In this document: positions 1-11,821 of the stretch, piece by piece
Numbering within the stretch: position 1 is the stretch's first letter
Layout: the number at the start of each line of letters is the position of its first letter
Source: Pilasporangium apinafurcum
Taxonomy: Eukaryota > Oomycota > Peronosporomycetes > Pythiales > Pythiaceae
DNA: 60,552 bases
NCBI GenBank assembly: GCA_001600495.1
Contig: BCKE01000077.1
Span: forward strand, 92,671 to 153,222
Direction of reading: 5' to 3'
The notes under the pieces: model-generated
The model's input: the letters and a program-made list of their open reading frames with translations, nothing else
Told to the model about the DNA's origin: nothing
The model's database searches: none
Program-made: the position numbers and the translations under genes

Positions 1-348
1 CAAAAAAATATCGAAGTCGCCTTCTTCGAGGAGTCCTGCCAGCTTTACTGGTGTTATAGGCCCAAGAGGGAGTAGGTGTCCGGTACTTTGGTATCTTTGG
101 CATCTATGAGGATCTCCTTAGGCGTTCGAAGTACCACAATGCTCTTCACTTCAACATCCACCCCATGGTCGTCATTATATCAACAAAGAGCACTTTGATA
201 CCAATAAAAGCGTGCTTGAAGTGGAGAATGGAAGAAAATTTCCATGTAAATCCACATGCAAACGAATGTAGAAGATGATGACCGCGAAGCGTAATTCATT
301 TATTTATCCTACTTGTGATAGTACACTTATCGTGTAGTTATCATCAGT
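1..348. other. Intergenic, no gene seen
   Basis: I see no open frame that looks coding and no recognisable RNA or repeat. It lies downstream of the SFI1-like gene. A gene continuing beyond the window edge cannot be excluded. Confidence 0.5.
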
Positions 349-1471
349 CTATTTCCACTGAGGTCGTCTGCGTAGGCGTGCCTTATCTTCACTATTGGTA
401 CCTTTCCGTTTTAGGTGTGCTTTTGAAACTCGTTGAGGTAGCCGCAATTGGTCTTGAGGTGATTGCTCTGCATGATGCGAGAGACTGGCGCTAGACGTGC
501 TAAAGGCTTTCCACTTCTCAACGCACGAAATCATCTGAGCGCATGATCGATTTCGCTCGTAAATGACCATAATTTGGTTCAGGGCACTAGCAACTTTGTC
601 CCACTTGCCCATGGTCTGATCTGCTAACGCTGTCCTGAGACCTATTACTTGGAGAGCGTCATAAATGACTTCTTGGATCAATTCAGCAATCATCTGTCCA
701 GTTTCCAGGCGTCCTTGTTTCTGTGTTGACACCACACGCAACCAAGCGCGAAGCATCAAGCGGGTTTGAAATCGAATGGATGCCGATAAGCGCCGACATT
801 TCTGTTTACGATACCAGCATTTCCATTCTACCCAGCACGAGATCACCAGTCGTCGATGTTTCGTTCGCTGTAAGATATCGCATTTCTGACACGTATGGCA
901 AACTAATCAGGTTTTGCTTTACAAGAAGACTTGACTGATTCACAGATACCTTCACTACGATCTGATGACGTCGAACCCATGCAGTGGCAACCAATTCTTC
1001 CTCCATCTTCTCGATGTAGATGCTCCAGCGCCATTTTGAGAAGGCTATGCGCGCACGACATCGCTGGTGAACTTGGAGTACTTTATTGAGAATGACAGCT
1101 GATTGAGCTGTAAAATTTTGCCAGTGATGGAATACAAGAGCTGCACGTTGCCAACATGCTACGAGTACTCGCTTACGTAGCAAAAACTGCCGCTGTGAGT
1201 CAATCAGCGCGCGATAATCATGCCAAGCGTTGCTTTCCTGTGTGATTCGCTTCCATCTGGAAAATATAGCAGTCAGTACCTGTGTATGAGGGCGCTTTAA
1301 GCGAAATTTGCAGAGAATCGTGTGCAGTGAGTGCAATTTCGGCCATTCCTGCTCTCGGTACGCCTCCCACTGACGCCGTTCAATAGTAATTGGACGAGTA
1401 GGAGACGCGTCTAGGTAGTGCGCATACTCATCATGGGAGTACGCTATAAAATTGCTAGAATAGCTACTCAT
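349..1471 (-). CDS. SFI1-like tryptophan-repeat protein
   Basis: Two exons, 1471..950 and 867..349, joined by an 82-nt intron (donor GTATCT, acceptor TTACAG). The junction keeps the frame and gives about 346 residues. The protein is basic and helical and carries spaced Trp-centred units (for example SRWKR, HHWQNF, SKWRW, EWKCW, RAWLR) at roughly 25-35 residue intervals. That spacing is what SFI1/centrin-binding repeat proteins show; these proteins act at centrosomes or basal bodies. No signal peptide or catalytic domain is visible. The family call rests on repeat pattern alone, so it is moderate. Calmodulin-binding IQ-type repeats are the main alternative. Confidence 0.6.
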
Positions 1472-2097
1472 TATAACATATTGAGGTCTAGATGATCAAC
1501 AATTTTCGTTCTACGTTCGTTAAGACTCACTACACTCTGACGCGTCGCGTACACAAGAAGTCACAGTCCTGTGATCAATGAACCTGAATATCATATATTG
1601 AAATTATTTGAGACTATGGGACCAAGATAGGTGTGCATTACATTCTAATAGCGTGATTTTACTTTGTGCACAGCTCAGACATTCCTGTTAAGGAGAGGTG
1701 GTTAATGAATCTAGCTGGTAACTCAGTTTCTACCGTCAACCATACGTTTTTGATGCCACCATGACGTTGACAGTCAATGACGTAGGTGGAACATCAGTGA
1801 TTTTTGATGAAGTCCTTTGCTGATGATTTTATTTTACAGTGACATGAGTGAATAATTACTCTCGCGTGGTGTTTATGTTCCGGATGCTCCTTTCCATGTG
1901 TGTGTATGTGAAGGGGATTGTTTTTGCCAATACTTCAACTTGTGTCGCAAGTTTCTACGACTCTCACTCTACCACAGTTTCTTGTGTTTCCTCAACTATC
2001 GCTTAATCGTTATTGTTTCGGTCCGACTTAACTAACAAAAACTAGCTTAGACTAGACACCGCGGCGTAGGCGTCTCCGACACCTGGATTCGATGAGT
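1472..2097. other. Intergenic, no gene seen
   Basis: AT-rich spacer containing the promoter side of the SFI1-like gene and the region just downstream (in Fanzor orientation) of the relic at 2098. If the relic once had a guide-RNA-encoding right end it would lie here, but I see no recognisable structure. Confidence 0.4.
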
Positions 2098-2340
2098 TCA
2101 GGGGAGTAGGTGCTCATTCTTAAGAAAGATGTTCCTCGCAACATTGACATCCCTATCGAGAACGCGCTTGGAGTGAGGGCACTGAAAGACTTTCTGGTGC
2201 TCAATCGTGTAGTTGATTCTCCCACACTGAGAACAAGTTTTGTTGTAAAGTGCTCCTTACAGTCGTATGTATGATACTTGCCTTCCTTTTGCACCAATAC
2301 TATCATGGCGCATTTTCTGGACAGTCACTTTGATTCTCCA
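2098..2340 (-). pseudogene. Fanzor/TnpB-like nuclease fragment (zinc ribbon and RuvC-III)
   Basis: Reading the minus strand, about 2270 to 2098 encodes the C-terminus of a TnpB/Fanzor-type nuclease: TCSQCG, a short spacer, VFQCPHS, then LDRDVNVARNI and a stop at 2098. This is the family's four-Cys zinc ribbon followed by the RuvC-III DRDxNxARN motif. The upstream part (YDCKEHFTTK) lies in a neighbouring frame and joins at about 2238, so there is a frameshift inside the zinc-ribbon entry. The second CxxC reads CPHS, losing one metal ligand. No RuvC-I or RuvC-II part is readable further upstream. It is a dead fragment. Short spacing between the Cys pairs resembles TnpB/Fanzor2 and differs from the relic at 36.8 kb. 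Confidence 0.75.
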
Positions 2341-3329
2341 TGCACTCGATCTCCTCGGGCATGCACTGTCATCGCTTCACATCTGTTCTTGAAAAGAAGA
2401 ATGGGGCTCATTGCGGAGAATTGGAAACAAGTTTCTGCTTCTATCGATAGAGAGGAAAAAATACGTCAAAGTATATCCCACCGGTGGGAGAAGTGGGGGA
2501 ATAAAGGTTAATAATTTGACAAGCGTTTGATACTCTATTGAACAACGCGCAGTGCTCGTCGACGAATCTTTAATGTCAAAACAGTTTCAAGTTTCATAAA
2601 GACCATGATGGCCACAAATGCTGACTGGGTAGCTGAGCCTCCATTCTTTACCATCATGTGAGTTCAATTGACAGTTCGAACGACGATGTTTTAGACCAGG
2701 TATGTCTCGGTTTCTAGAAAAACGGTAATGCTTTTCACATGAAGACTAAAATACCCAGATGTTTCTTGATGATTCCGACTAAAACAACAGAATGTATTAG
2801 AGAAACTGATTACTCCACGTCATGCGTGTCAATTGTTAAGATCCAAATCACGTGCTCTCGATCCAAGTTAAAAAATATGAGAAACAGCATATATACGCAA
2901 GGCCGTCGATGGCCGCAGAGTAGACAATTTTGAAAAATCCAACGTCGAGCAGTGCTTCGTAGTCTCCGTCACCACTATGCCACTGTGCGGTGGTGCCAAT
3001 AGGCAATGACGCGATGTGATTGGCCGATCAGGTACATCGCACCATCAGCCCTAGTAGCATCATCACGTCGGTCTCGTGTGTCTCTTCATGTTCACACACG
3101 TTGGTAGCTGCTTCCTCCACGTTCAATTCCTTCTGTGGATCTCACGAGGCTTAAAGATTGGGCTACCTGTTTGCGTATATGCCATGTATGTGTGAGCCAA
3201 AAGATCTTTCTTCTTTCTTCAAGCTATTGCTTCAGATTGCGGTTGCTTGCACCACCACAACACATCAATCAGCTTTTCGCTCTGAAAGGCACACTCTAAC
3301 CAAACCAATCCACAGATTTTAATTTTGCG
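2341..3329. other. Intergenic spacer before NADH dehydrogenase
   Basis: Short open frames occur on both strands but none has a recognisable product. The first part may hold eroded sequence of the Fanzor relic. An inverted CCAAT box (GATTGGCC, about 3020) lies about 310 nt before the dehydrogenase start. Confidence 0.4.
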
Positions 3330-4919
3330 ATGTGGTTACGTCAAGTCACTCAGAGAAGTCTGCTTGCGCCTCACCATCTCTGCATCTTCAAACAGCAACC
3401 GAGTCAGCTCGAAACCAGTCGGGCATGGTGTGGTAGACAAGTGAAGACATTCTGGACATCATCGGCTATGAACGCGGCCACTCAGATCAATGGCCATGGC
3501 CAAACGGAGGTGGACCATTCGGGCAACTACCAGCTCGTCATCGTCGGCACCGGATGGGCAGGCTACCAAATGTTTACGCAGTGCAAGAAGCATCGCAAGG
3601 ACATCGAGCACGTTGTGGGTAGACCAGTCGATGTCGTCGTCGTCTCCAAACGCAATGTAAGCAAACAAGATTTCTGTTGTACTCAGGACTGTTTGCTAAT
3701 ACTGACATTGTATATTACTTCTTTTTGATCTTCATAGCATTTCTTGTACACACCATTACTTGCAAGTACGACAGTCGGGACACTCGAGTTCCGGTCGATC
3801 ACGGAGCCTTTGCGCGATAACATGTTTCGACACGAAGACGATTTCCACTTCGCGCAAGTGACAGATATCGATGCAGAGCAAAAGAAATTGCTGGTACAGT
3901 GCGCCGCAAGCTCACGTGAATACAGGGTCAAGTACGATACGCTAGTGTTGGCGTGTGGGTCACGACCACTAACGTTTGGGCTACCCGGCGTGGAAGAACA
4001 CGCGTTCTTCCTCAAGGAGCTCCACCACGCACAGGGCATCCGCTATCGGATCCTGCAAAACTTTGAGATGGCCACACAGCCGGGGATATCCTCAGAAACC
4101 AAACGAAAGCTGCTTCACTTTGTGGTTGTCGGCGGTGGACCTACGGGCATTGAGTTCTGTGCCGAGCTCTATGATTTCCTGCAGCAAGATCTCGTGCGAA
4201 TGTATCCGAAAACGTCTAAATACTTGGGCGTGACGCTTGTCGATTCCAGTGAAATCCTTACAGGCTTTGATGCGCAACTGCGTGCTTTTGCGCTGAGCAA
4301 GATCGAGTCACGGCCAAGTATGAAGATCATCAAAAAGAACTGCATTGAAGTCACAAAAGACGGTGTGACGCTCGAAGATGGTGTACAAGTACCCGCGGGT
4401 CTAGTGGTTTGGACTGCTGGTGTGGGGCCAAACGAACTCACGAAATCACTCACCAAATTTGAAAAGAGTCGTCACGGAAACATTCTCACAAATCAGTATT
4501 GTCAAGTCGTGGGGGCACCCGAAGTCGAGGAAGAATCGCCCTTTGGGTTGCCTCGAAAGTCAAATGTTTTCTCCATTGGTGATTGCGCCGGTATCATGGA
4601 CTACCCACTGCCAGCTACAGCACAGAAGGCAGAGAGTCAAGCTAATTACCTCACGGATCTGTTTCGAGGCAAGAACCGAGCTCCTCCTAAGCCTTATTCA
4701 TTCCGTAGCCGAGGTATGATGGCGTACGTTGGGTCCTATCAGGGATTATTTGAAGCTCGTCGTAGAGGCAACGATCCTGTACGATTGAGTGGTTGGCAGG
4801 CCTGGATCCTCTGGCGTAGTGCGTATTTCACGAAATTAGGTAGTTGGCGGTTGCGGTTGCAAGTACCGCTGGACTGGTTGAAGGCGGTCGTGGTAGGTCG
4901 CGATGTCTCGCGCTTTTAA
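3330..4919 (+). CDS. Type II (alternative) NADH dehydrogenase, mitochondrial
   Basis: Exons 3330..3656 and 3738..4919 flank an 81-nt intron (GTAAGC...CATAG), giving about 502 residues. The enzyme passes electrons from NADH to ubiquinone without proton pumping, as a peripheral protein of the inner mitochondrial membrane. An FAD-binding segment (VGTGWAG, residues about 72-78) is followed across the intron by the family signature RNHFLYTPLL. A second dinucleotide fold, VVVGGGPTG (about 238-246), should bind NADH, and FSIGDCAG (about 387-394) is the C-terminal FAD contact. The first 45 residues are basic and Ser/Thr-rich, consistent with a mitochondrial presequence. No EF-hand insertion is seen, so calcium control is not expected. 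It could face either side of the inner membrane. Confidence 0.93.
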
Positions 4920-5237
4920 GACCCTGACGTTCTCTAGTGATTTGCTTCTTTCCCAACGTTATAATGCAAAGCTCTATATGGATCCATACTATCCCATTAA
5001 TTATGGAAAATACCGTAAATAAATGTATTCCGGATTTGCATCTCACAAACCTATTTTCATCCAATTGTATTCTATTCATGTTATGATTGGTTGAAAATAT
5101 AAATTGATTCAGATCTGATTCCTATGAAAACCACTGGTCAGGGATGCTAGCTCCTCACTTCTTGTGTGTGGAGGAATTAAAAAGCCAAAACACTCTCAAA
5201 GTTTTGCTCAACAGGACTGACAAACTCAAGACTAACC
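4920..5237. promoter_or_regulatory. Spacer with CCAAT boxes upstream of RPS7
   Basis: Between two same-strand genes. It contains CCAAT at 5061-5065 and its inverse ATTGG at 5086-5090, about 150-175 nt before the RPS7 start. No other gene is seen. Confidence 0.4.
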
Positions 5238-5930
5238 ATGTCCACTGGAATCGCCAAGATCAAGAAGCCGGAAGGCCAGACCCCTGATGAGTTCGAAGTC
5301 CAGGTCGCCCAGGAACTGTACAACTTGGAACAATCGGCGGCTGAAATCAAGAACGACTTGAAGGACTTGTACATCACCGCAGCCAAGCAGGTGGACATCG
5401 CCTCGGGCCGCAAGGCGATCGTGATCTTTGTGCCTTACCGTCTTCACAAGGCCTTCAACAAGATTCAATCGCGTCTTGTGCGTGAATTGGAGAAGAAGTT
5501 CAGCGGCCGCCACGTCGTGATCATCGCTCAGCGCACCATCCTTGGCAAGGGATACTCCCGCTCGAACAAGACCAGCGGTCCTCGCCCACGCTCGCGCACT
5601 CTTGTCGCTGTGCAGGAAGCCATCCTTGATGTAAGTTTTGAATTATTTAGCCATTCAATGTCATGTATGATGATGGCCTCTGGGGGTTAGCCTCCCCAAG
5701 CCCCATGCTGATGAACCTGTCTTGTTTTGGATCTGCAGGACCTTGTGTACCCAACCGAAATTGTTGGCAAGCGCACCCGCGTTCGTCTTGATGGCTCCAA
5801 GCTCCTTAAGGTCTACCTTGACCCTAAGGACCAGGTCAACGTGGAAACCAAGTTGGACACGTTTGCAACGGTGTACAAGAAGCTCACCAACAAGGATGTT
5901 GTGTTTGAGTTTCCAGTGCAACAGGAATAA
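5238..5930 (+). CDS. RPS7: 40S ribosomal protein S7 (eS7)
   Basis: Exons 5238..5630 and 5739..5930, with a 108-nt intron (GTAAGT...TGCAG) placed at ILD/DLVYP, encode 194 residues, exactly the usual eS7 length. It is a structural protein of the small cytosolic subunit. Recognisable segments include the basic [18 protein letters not shown] stretch and the C-terminal [11 protein letters not shown]. The coding sequence is richer in G/C-ending codons than its neighbours, as expected of a strongly expressed gene. Paired CCAAT boxes lie upstream. Confidence 0.97.
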
Positions 5931-6859
5931 GTTAGCTTAATAGCTTGTTTCTCTAACTTAGTTTAAACGTCCTTTGGACACTTTGAGCAAAGCAATAGTT
6001 TTGAAAAACAATACTGTTCATTTTGAAACTACCCTTGACGACATCTTCCCCATTGCTCAACATATTAGACGAAGCTTTTGAAACTGTTTTACTGCTACAC
6101 TTAGACCTCTTCCAAACATCCACTAGCATTTCTTTCGATCATTGTCTGCAACAATCACGCACTTGCTAAACTTAGGGCTTCTTACAATCTCTAGCAACTC
6201 GATCTTTCTATATATCTTGGCCATATTCTTGATTTGATACTGCTATCGCCCATCGTCGTCCTCTGCAAGGATATCTGCTAGAGAGATACTCACATCGAAG
6301 ATATGAGCGTTGGAGATCGGAGCCACACTAGCCACCAGCGCCTTTGGTAGCTATATAACAAGGGCCAATACGATTCGTTCCCGTAAGTAAATCATGAATG
6401 GAACATCACAACCAACCAAACTGGAACAAGCTGTAGATGCCATACCATATCCACACTGCGCTTCCCAAATACGTTCTTCTGATTGTTGGTTATAACGCTC
6501 TCCTCTCGTGCTACGCCACACACATTTCTCCGTTTTTCTTTCGCTGCTCTTTGCTTGCTTGCACGCACAATTTGTCGCGAGCTTCGAAACAACCCGCGTG
6601 TAGCTCCTCGGATCATGGTGCCGTAATCGTTTGATTTCGCTTCAAAACGTCCGCCACCATGTGGACACCACCAAAATAACGCCAATGAAACAAACGTTTG
6701 TTTCAATGTTACATTCGAATTTCAGCCAGTCACAACCCTGTATTGACCAATAAAACCTTATTTATAAGGTTTTATATATGTTTAGTGGTGCTTCGATTCT
6801 GTTCTGCGTCAGTGCTGGAAACGAAAGGAACTCGCTCGCATCTGGGACAAACAGAGAAC
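5931..6859. other. Long intergenic region upstream of lipoyl synthase
   Basis: No gene is supported; a 104-codon minus-strand frame at 6392..6706 has no recognisable features. Near its 3' end are a CCAAT box (6747-6751) and an AT-rich TTTATAAGG stretch (about 6760), plausible promoter elements for lipoyl synthase. Confidence 0.45.
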
Positions 6860-8032
6860 ATGATGCAGTCGAAGTTGCCCACTCGTAGCGCTGCTCTTTC
6901 CGCATGGATACAGCGTTGCTCCTTTAGTAGCAGTGCTGTGGCGGCAGCCCCGCAGGTGAAAGTCACGAAAACCGAACGCGGATCGCGGTTAGCGGCACTA
7001 CGTCAGCAACTCGAAGAAGAAGCGCGTCAGGGACCGACGTTCACTGAGTTGGGACTATCGCTGGAAAATTTTGCATTAGGTAACCAGGACGATTCACTCA
7101 AACCGTCGAGAAAGCCGAACGCATCCAACCGCAAGCCCAGTTGGCTGAAGGCGCAACCTACGCATGGAGCCAATTATGAGCGATTGAAAGAAACAGTACG
7201 TGGATTGGGACTGGCGACAGTCTGTGAAGAAGCCAAATGCCCGAATATCGGCGAATGTTGGGGTGGAGGTAAAGATGGGATTGCCACGGCAACGATAATG
7301 CTGATGGGTGATACCTGTACGCGTGGGTGCAGTTTCTGTGCTGTGAAAACCAGTAAGAAACCGATGCCACTAGATCCGGAAGAACCTGCCAAGGTAGCAA
7401 AAGCCATTGCACAGTGGGGGCTCGACTACATTGTCTTTACGAGTGTCGATCGCGATGATTATCCAGATTATGGTGCTGAACACTTTGCGAAGACCGTACG
7501 ACTGCTGCGCGCGCAGCTTCCGGAGATCATCATTGAGTGTTTAACTCCAGATTTTCAAGGCGATAAAGCACTGATTGACATGGTCGCCAAGTCGGGGTTG
7601 GATGTATTTGCACACAATGTGGAAACCGTCGAGCGCTTGCAGCGTCGTGTGCGTGACTACCGCGCCAACTACAAGCAGTCACTGTTTGTATTGGAACAAG
7701 CCAAGGCAAGTGTGCCGACGATGGTGACGAAGACTTCGCTCATGTTTGGCGTTGGCGAGCGAAAAGAAGATGTGTACCAGACACTCAAGGATCTACGCAA
7801 CAGCGGTGTGGATGTCGTTACATTTGGTCAATACTTGCGTCCGAGTGTCAAGCACATGCCTGTGAAGGAGTACGTGACACCCGAAGTGTTTGCCGAGTGG
7901 CAGAAGGTCGCCGAACAAATGGGCTTTCTATACGTCGCAAGTGGGCCGATGGTTCGTTCGAGTTATAAGGCTGGTGAATTTTTTATGAAGAACTTGCTGA
8001 AGAATAGAAAGAGCCAGGAAGCTGTTGCATAG
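6860..8032 (+). CDS. LIAS: Lipoyl synthase, mitochondrial
   Basis: Single exon of 390 residues from the ATG at 6860. The frame is open upstream to 6698, but the chosen start gives a typical mitochondrial presequence (basic, Ser-rich, to about residue 35). The radical-SAM enzyme inserts two sulphurs into octanoyl groups on mitochondrial dehydrogenase complexes and the glycine cleavage H protein. The auxiliary cluster motif [13 protein letters not shown] and the SAM-cluster motif CTRGCSFC are both intact, as is the C-terminal RSSYKAGE with the Ser that ligates the auxiliary cluster in this family. It depends on Fe-S supply from scaffold proteins such as ISCU (38.9 kb). Confidence 0.97.
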   Translation: MMQSKLPTRSAALSAWIQRCSFSSSAVAAAPQVKVTKTERGSRLAALRQQLEEEARQGPTFTELGLSLENFALGNQDDSLKPSRKPNASNRKPSWLKAQPTHGANYERLKETVRGLGLATVCEEAKCPNIGECWGGGKDGIATATIMLMGDTCTRGCSFCAVKTSKKPMPLDPEEPAKVAKAIAQWGLDYIVFTSVDRDDYPDYGAEHFAKTVRLLRAQLPEIIIECLTPDFQGDKALIDMVAKSGLDVFAHNVETVERLQRRVRDYRANYKQSLFVLEQAKASVPTMVTKTSLMFGVGERKEDVYQTLKDLRNSGVDVVTFGQYLRPSVKHMPVKEYVTPEVFAEWQKVAEQMGFLYVASGPMVRSSYKAGEFFMKNLLKNRKSQEAVA

Positions 8033-8099
8033 GAGCCTTCACAACGGAGTTGCATGACCATTTGCCAAACGAAAGTAGGATTCCTATTGAACAGAATTG

Positions 8100-8396
8100 T
8101 GTAAGGTAACCGATCAGCTCAGTACATTTTTTTTCATCCAATGGTAAACCATCGGCAATGTGCTACCTTCTTCAGAGACTGAACATTATTTGTTGCTTGA
8201 CTGCCGTCTATGCTTAGATGTGTCTGAAAGGAGATATTAATCAAAGAGTGACCGAAGACCATTAGTGCAGCAAGTACGACTAAGATAAGAATGGATAAAC
8301 TGCGGTAGCCAAACTGTGAGAGCATTCGTATCAGTAGTGAACAATCGGTAGCTCTCGTAGATAGAGTGTATATCGTGCAGAGAGTATTGTCTTTTT
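8100..8396. repeat. Diverged dispersed repeat, copy A
   Basis: This region matches 42268..42630 in the same orientation. Shared blocks include GTAARGTAWCCGATCAG, CATCGGCAAT, GATATTARTCAAAGAGTG, TAGCCAAA and AGTGAACAATC. Spacing is largely kept and substitutions are many, so it is an old dispersed repeat of unknown type without coding capacity. Confidence 0.7.
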
Positions 8397-8441
8397 TCTA
8401 GAGTTAAGCCAAAATGAAAATCACGGATGATCATCATGATT

Positions 8442-9404
8442 CTACATGGTATTTGCAGTTGCAATTGCCTGAACGAGTGATGTCGTCACCAGCGTTTTCA
8501 GCACACCAGTGCATGCATCTGTACAGAGATCGACTGCTTCTTGCAGTTCCTTGTGATGGATCTTGCCAGATTGCAGCATATACGTGACACGGTTGACTGA
8601 TGGCATGTACGCCAGCACGATTTTCCCATCGCCTTGAAGTTCTTCCTCTCTATCTGGGTCTAATACAATCCGTGAATTGATGATTCCCTATGGAGCACAA
8701 ACTTGTCAGATGACGGATCGTTTAAACTAGCGTATCCTATTCATTCAACCGCATCGAAACATACCGCACTTGACGCCGTAACAATATCAAACATTTCCAC
8801 TGCTGCATCAACCAATGCCAGCGATGCACAGTTGATCGCGGCAGCCAGATCACTGCCATCGCTTTCCAAAACCACAATGTAGATCGATACCACACATTTG
8901 GGCAATTTGGATAGCATCACGGCTGGCGACAGCGCTTGCACCAAGCTAGACGACATTTCAAGCTCATCCGCATCCTGTACGTCGACAACGTATTGGCAGG
9001 TAGTTTAATCACCATGCTGATGATCTGTATGACTATGCAACCAAAACGACGCTCACCTGTCCGCGCTCACGTCTGCCCACTGCGTCTGCAAACGGTGCGT
9101 ACTTGAAATCACACACCAATTGTCCTTCGCTACTAAATTCTCGTCGACTTCGCGTATCATTGCGCGGCCCATACACGGAACACACTACGCGCGTGCGACG
9201 GAATTCCACATACGCTGAGCCGGAAGCTCCACTGACGACACCGACTTTCATGTATGTGTTACGCAGTTCATCGTCGCTTTTCTTCAGTGTTTCTGGGTGA
9301 AGCACCCTGTCGATCATATTTACATCGCCTTCCACTCCATTTTCTGTGTTAGTGGTGCCGCTGGTGCGCGTCTTGGCGAGCACTGGGTAGTAGCAGTTCT
9401 GCAT
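8442..9404 (-). CDS. EXOSC6: Exosome subunit MTR3 (EXOSC6-like), with apparent frameshift
   Basis: Exons 9404..9057, 8974..8765 and 8688..8442, with introns of 82 and 76 nt in frame. The product is a catalytically inactive RNase PH-fold ring subunit of the RNA exosome. GSAYVEF, EGQLVCDFKYAPF, LSPAVMLSKLP and NCASLALVDAAVEMFD follow the MTR3 pattern more closely than RRP41 or RRP46. In exon 3 the frame breaks: after LDPDREEE the conserved continuation LQGDGKIVLAYMP is one base out of phase, at about 8638-8643 beside a TTT run. The remaining frame reads to TAG at 8442. A one-base sequencing error is the simplest explanation; a recent pseudogene is the alternative. It is head-to-head with SRP68, 187 nt apart. 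Confidence 0.85.
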
Positions 9405-9591
9405 TAGTCCGTCGTTGTTGCCCTTTTGACTCCAATCACTGTTAAATTATAGCTTCTTACACTAATTAAACATTAAATTAGGAAAATTCAAGTTAAATTG
9501 AGCAAATTAAGATATAGTCGATGTGTAAAACGTTATTTTAGGTATTGACTGTGTGGTTATAGCAGGCACCATTGACTGAGGGGTTGACGCC

Positions 9592-11821
9592 ATGGCGAAG
9601 AGTGGAGATGTCGTGATGGCAGATGCCAAGGAGGGTGAAGTGTTTAGCATTCCAAGTAAGTAAGACAACAAGTTGTTCATATGTAAACGCGTGTGTGGAG
9701 ATTGCTGTGCTGTGTGCTTTCTCCCTTGATTCCTGCGACACACACACGCAAGGCGCACCATTAGCTACACACTGTGCAAGTAGAGATTTCATTCACTGTA
9801 TCTGATGATCTTTTGCATTGTTTCTAGTCTTGGAGACCGTGAAAGCGGCACAGTTGCAGAATGGGTTACGTCATCGTGATTTCCAGCGCTATCGACAGTA
9901 CTGTACGCGGCGATTGCGTCGGATCCGCAAGTCGGTCAAGTTCATGCACGGCAAGGGCAAAGCGTTCGTGAACAAGAAAGTGGATGCGGAAACGGCCTCA
10001 GAAGCGGGGTAATGTACTTGTATCCCATTTATTTCGTGTGGCGAGTGAGCGTGTTCTAATACATTGACGTGGTTTTATGAATAGTCATTTGTATTTGCTG
10101 CTCTACAATGCCGAACGCGCCTGGAGCTATGCCATGCAACTGAAGGAGGTATACATGTTGATTGGCAAGCCAAACGAAGGAAAGCTTTATCTAATCTCCG
10201 TCTGCTGCGTCAATTTATAGGACGATAACTTGGAGCAAGCGGAGAACGGTGATGATGCCAACTCGCGCATCAAATTCCATTTGAACGGCCGTCTTCGCAA
10301 GGCAGCTGATTGGTGTCAGCGGTTGGCCGCGATCTGTGCTATCAAGGCTGACGCGTAGGTTCTGTGCTCTTTTTGTTGCTCTGTTGATTATACTGAATCT
10401 TGTGTGTGTGCGTGTGTGTATAATTTAGTCGAACGAGTATAGAGGCCGAAGCGTACGCTGCGTACATGGTGGGTAATCTCGCTTTCCATCGCGAAGAACA
10501 CGTGGCGGCTCTGGAAAAATTTGGCACTGCTCGTCGGATCTATTCCGATTTAGCGCAAGTTGGGACTTCATCTCAAAAAGAACTCTTTCGCAGTCTCGTC
10601 GACGAGTTGGAGCCGTTTATTCGCTTCTGTGAACACCGACTGACGCTTCAGGGTAAACTGAAAGGATCGAGCTTGTCTTCGTCTTCTGCGGACTGGAGCA
10701 CCAGCGGAGATAGTGCCAGCAATTCGCTTCTACAATCGAAAATCGATAAAGTGCTTCTCGAAGCTCGCATGCAAAAAGTGGCGAATTTGGGCACTGTCGA
10801 GTGGAAGCAAAAGCAAATTGCATTACCCTCACAGGAATTGGGTCTTGCACTGCTTCGCCCCGATGAAATTGCAGCGAAACTAGAGAAGGTGCCTGCTAAC
10901 GACGAGAAGAAACGAGAAGCGCTGTTTGTCGAGCTACTGAGCTCCTACGATGCATTGTTGAAGATGATTAAAAATGATATTGCCAAGTTCCAGCAACAAT
11001 CCAAGAGTGGCAGTGCATTGGTGCACACGGATATTGAATTGTTGGAGTCGCTCGAGGAGTACGTACGTTACACGAAACTCACGAAACAAGTCGATCGAAC
11101 TGTGAGCGTGTACAAGCAACTCAAGCTTAGCGATAAGGCGAAACAACCGGGCGATTTAATTCACATCCTCGACATGTTGATTCAGAGTGTGGGAGAGATC
11201 TTATTGATCCCCAGTCTCAAAGAGTTTGAGCAACTTGTTGCTGCCAAATACAGCGCCTACCAGGCATTGTTTAAGTCTATCCGTGCAACCACTGTTGCTC
11301 AATCGTACTTGCAAGAACACAAGTTCTCCGAAGCACTGGCACTCTACCAGTATGCATCGAGTTTTTTCGCTGAGAGTGAAGAAATTCTGTCTATCCATCC
11401 AGCGGCAAAGGACGATGTACTGCAAGAGTTTATGAAGGATCTTGGCGAAGAACTTGCTGGTGCGCAAAGTCGCACCACCGCGCAGAGCTTCTTGGAACAA
11501 TCGAAGCAAGAGGACTTGGTGCGGTCAAAGATGGCAAAACTTGAACTTGATGGTGATGCAACGAAAAAGACGAAAACGTTGCTGGAACGTCAGAACGATT
11601 ATTTGAGTGGAACACCAAAAGGTCTGTATGAGATTGTGCGGTTGCCGCCGGATTTCCACGCCATCCCTTGCAAGCCTTTGCTGTTCGATATGGCCTTTAA
11701 TGAGCTGGAAATGCCAGACATTAGTGAGCGCATGAAGACTGAAGAAGAGAAGGCTGCTGAAGCCGCTGCTGCCAGTCAACCAGCTTCCTCGGGAGGGCTT
11801 TTCGCATGGTTCCGAAAGTAA
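9592..11821 (+). CDS. SRP68: Signal recognition particle subunit SRP68
   Basis: Five exons: 9592..9655, 9828..10008, 10085..10148, 10221..10354 and 10429..11821. They sum to 1836 nt, 611 residues, and every junction is in frame. SRP68 binds SRP RNA with SRP72 in the particle that targets nascent secretory proteins to the ER. The N-terminal RNA-binding part shows the family signature NGLRHRDFQRYRQYCTRRLRR, then LLLYNAERAWSYAMQLK and the helical AYAAYMVGNLAFHREEHVAAL. The C-terminal half is helical, and PLLFDMAFNEL near residues 570-580 is the conserved SRP72-binding end. Introns are clustered at the 5' end. A divergent 187-nt promoter is shared with MTR3. Confidence 0.95.

Noticed and set aside
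3000-3025. Short inverted sequence near 3.0 kb considered as a transposon end
   Set aside because: It contains an inverted CCAAT box, and no matching partner repeat was found nearby.
6392-6706. 104-codon minus-strand frame in the lipoyl synthase upstream region
   Set aside because: No domain, odd composition and no neighbouring exon; treated as chance.
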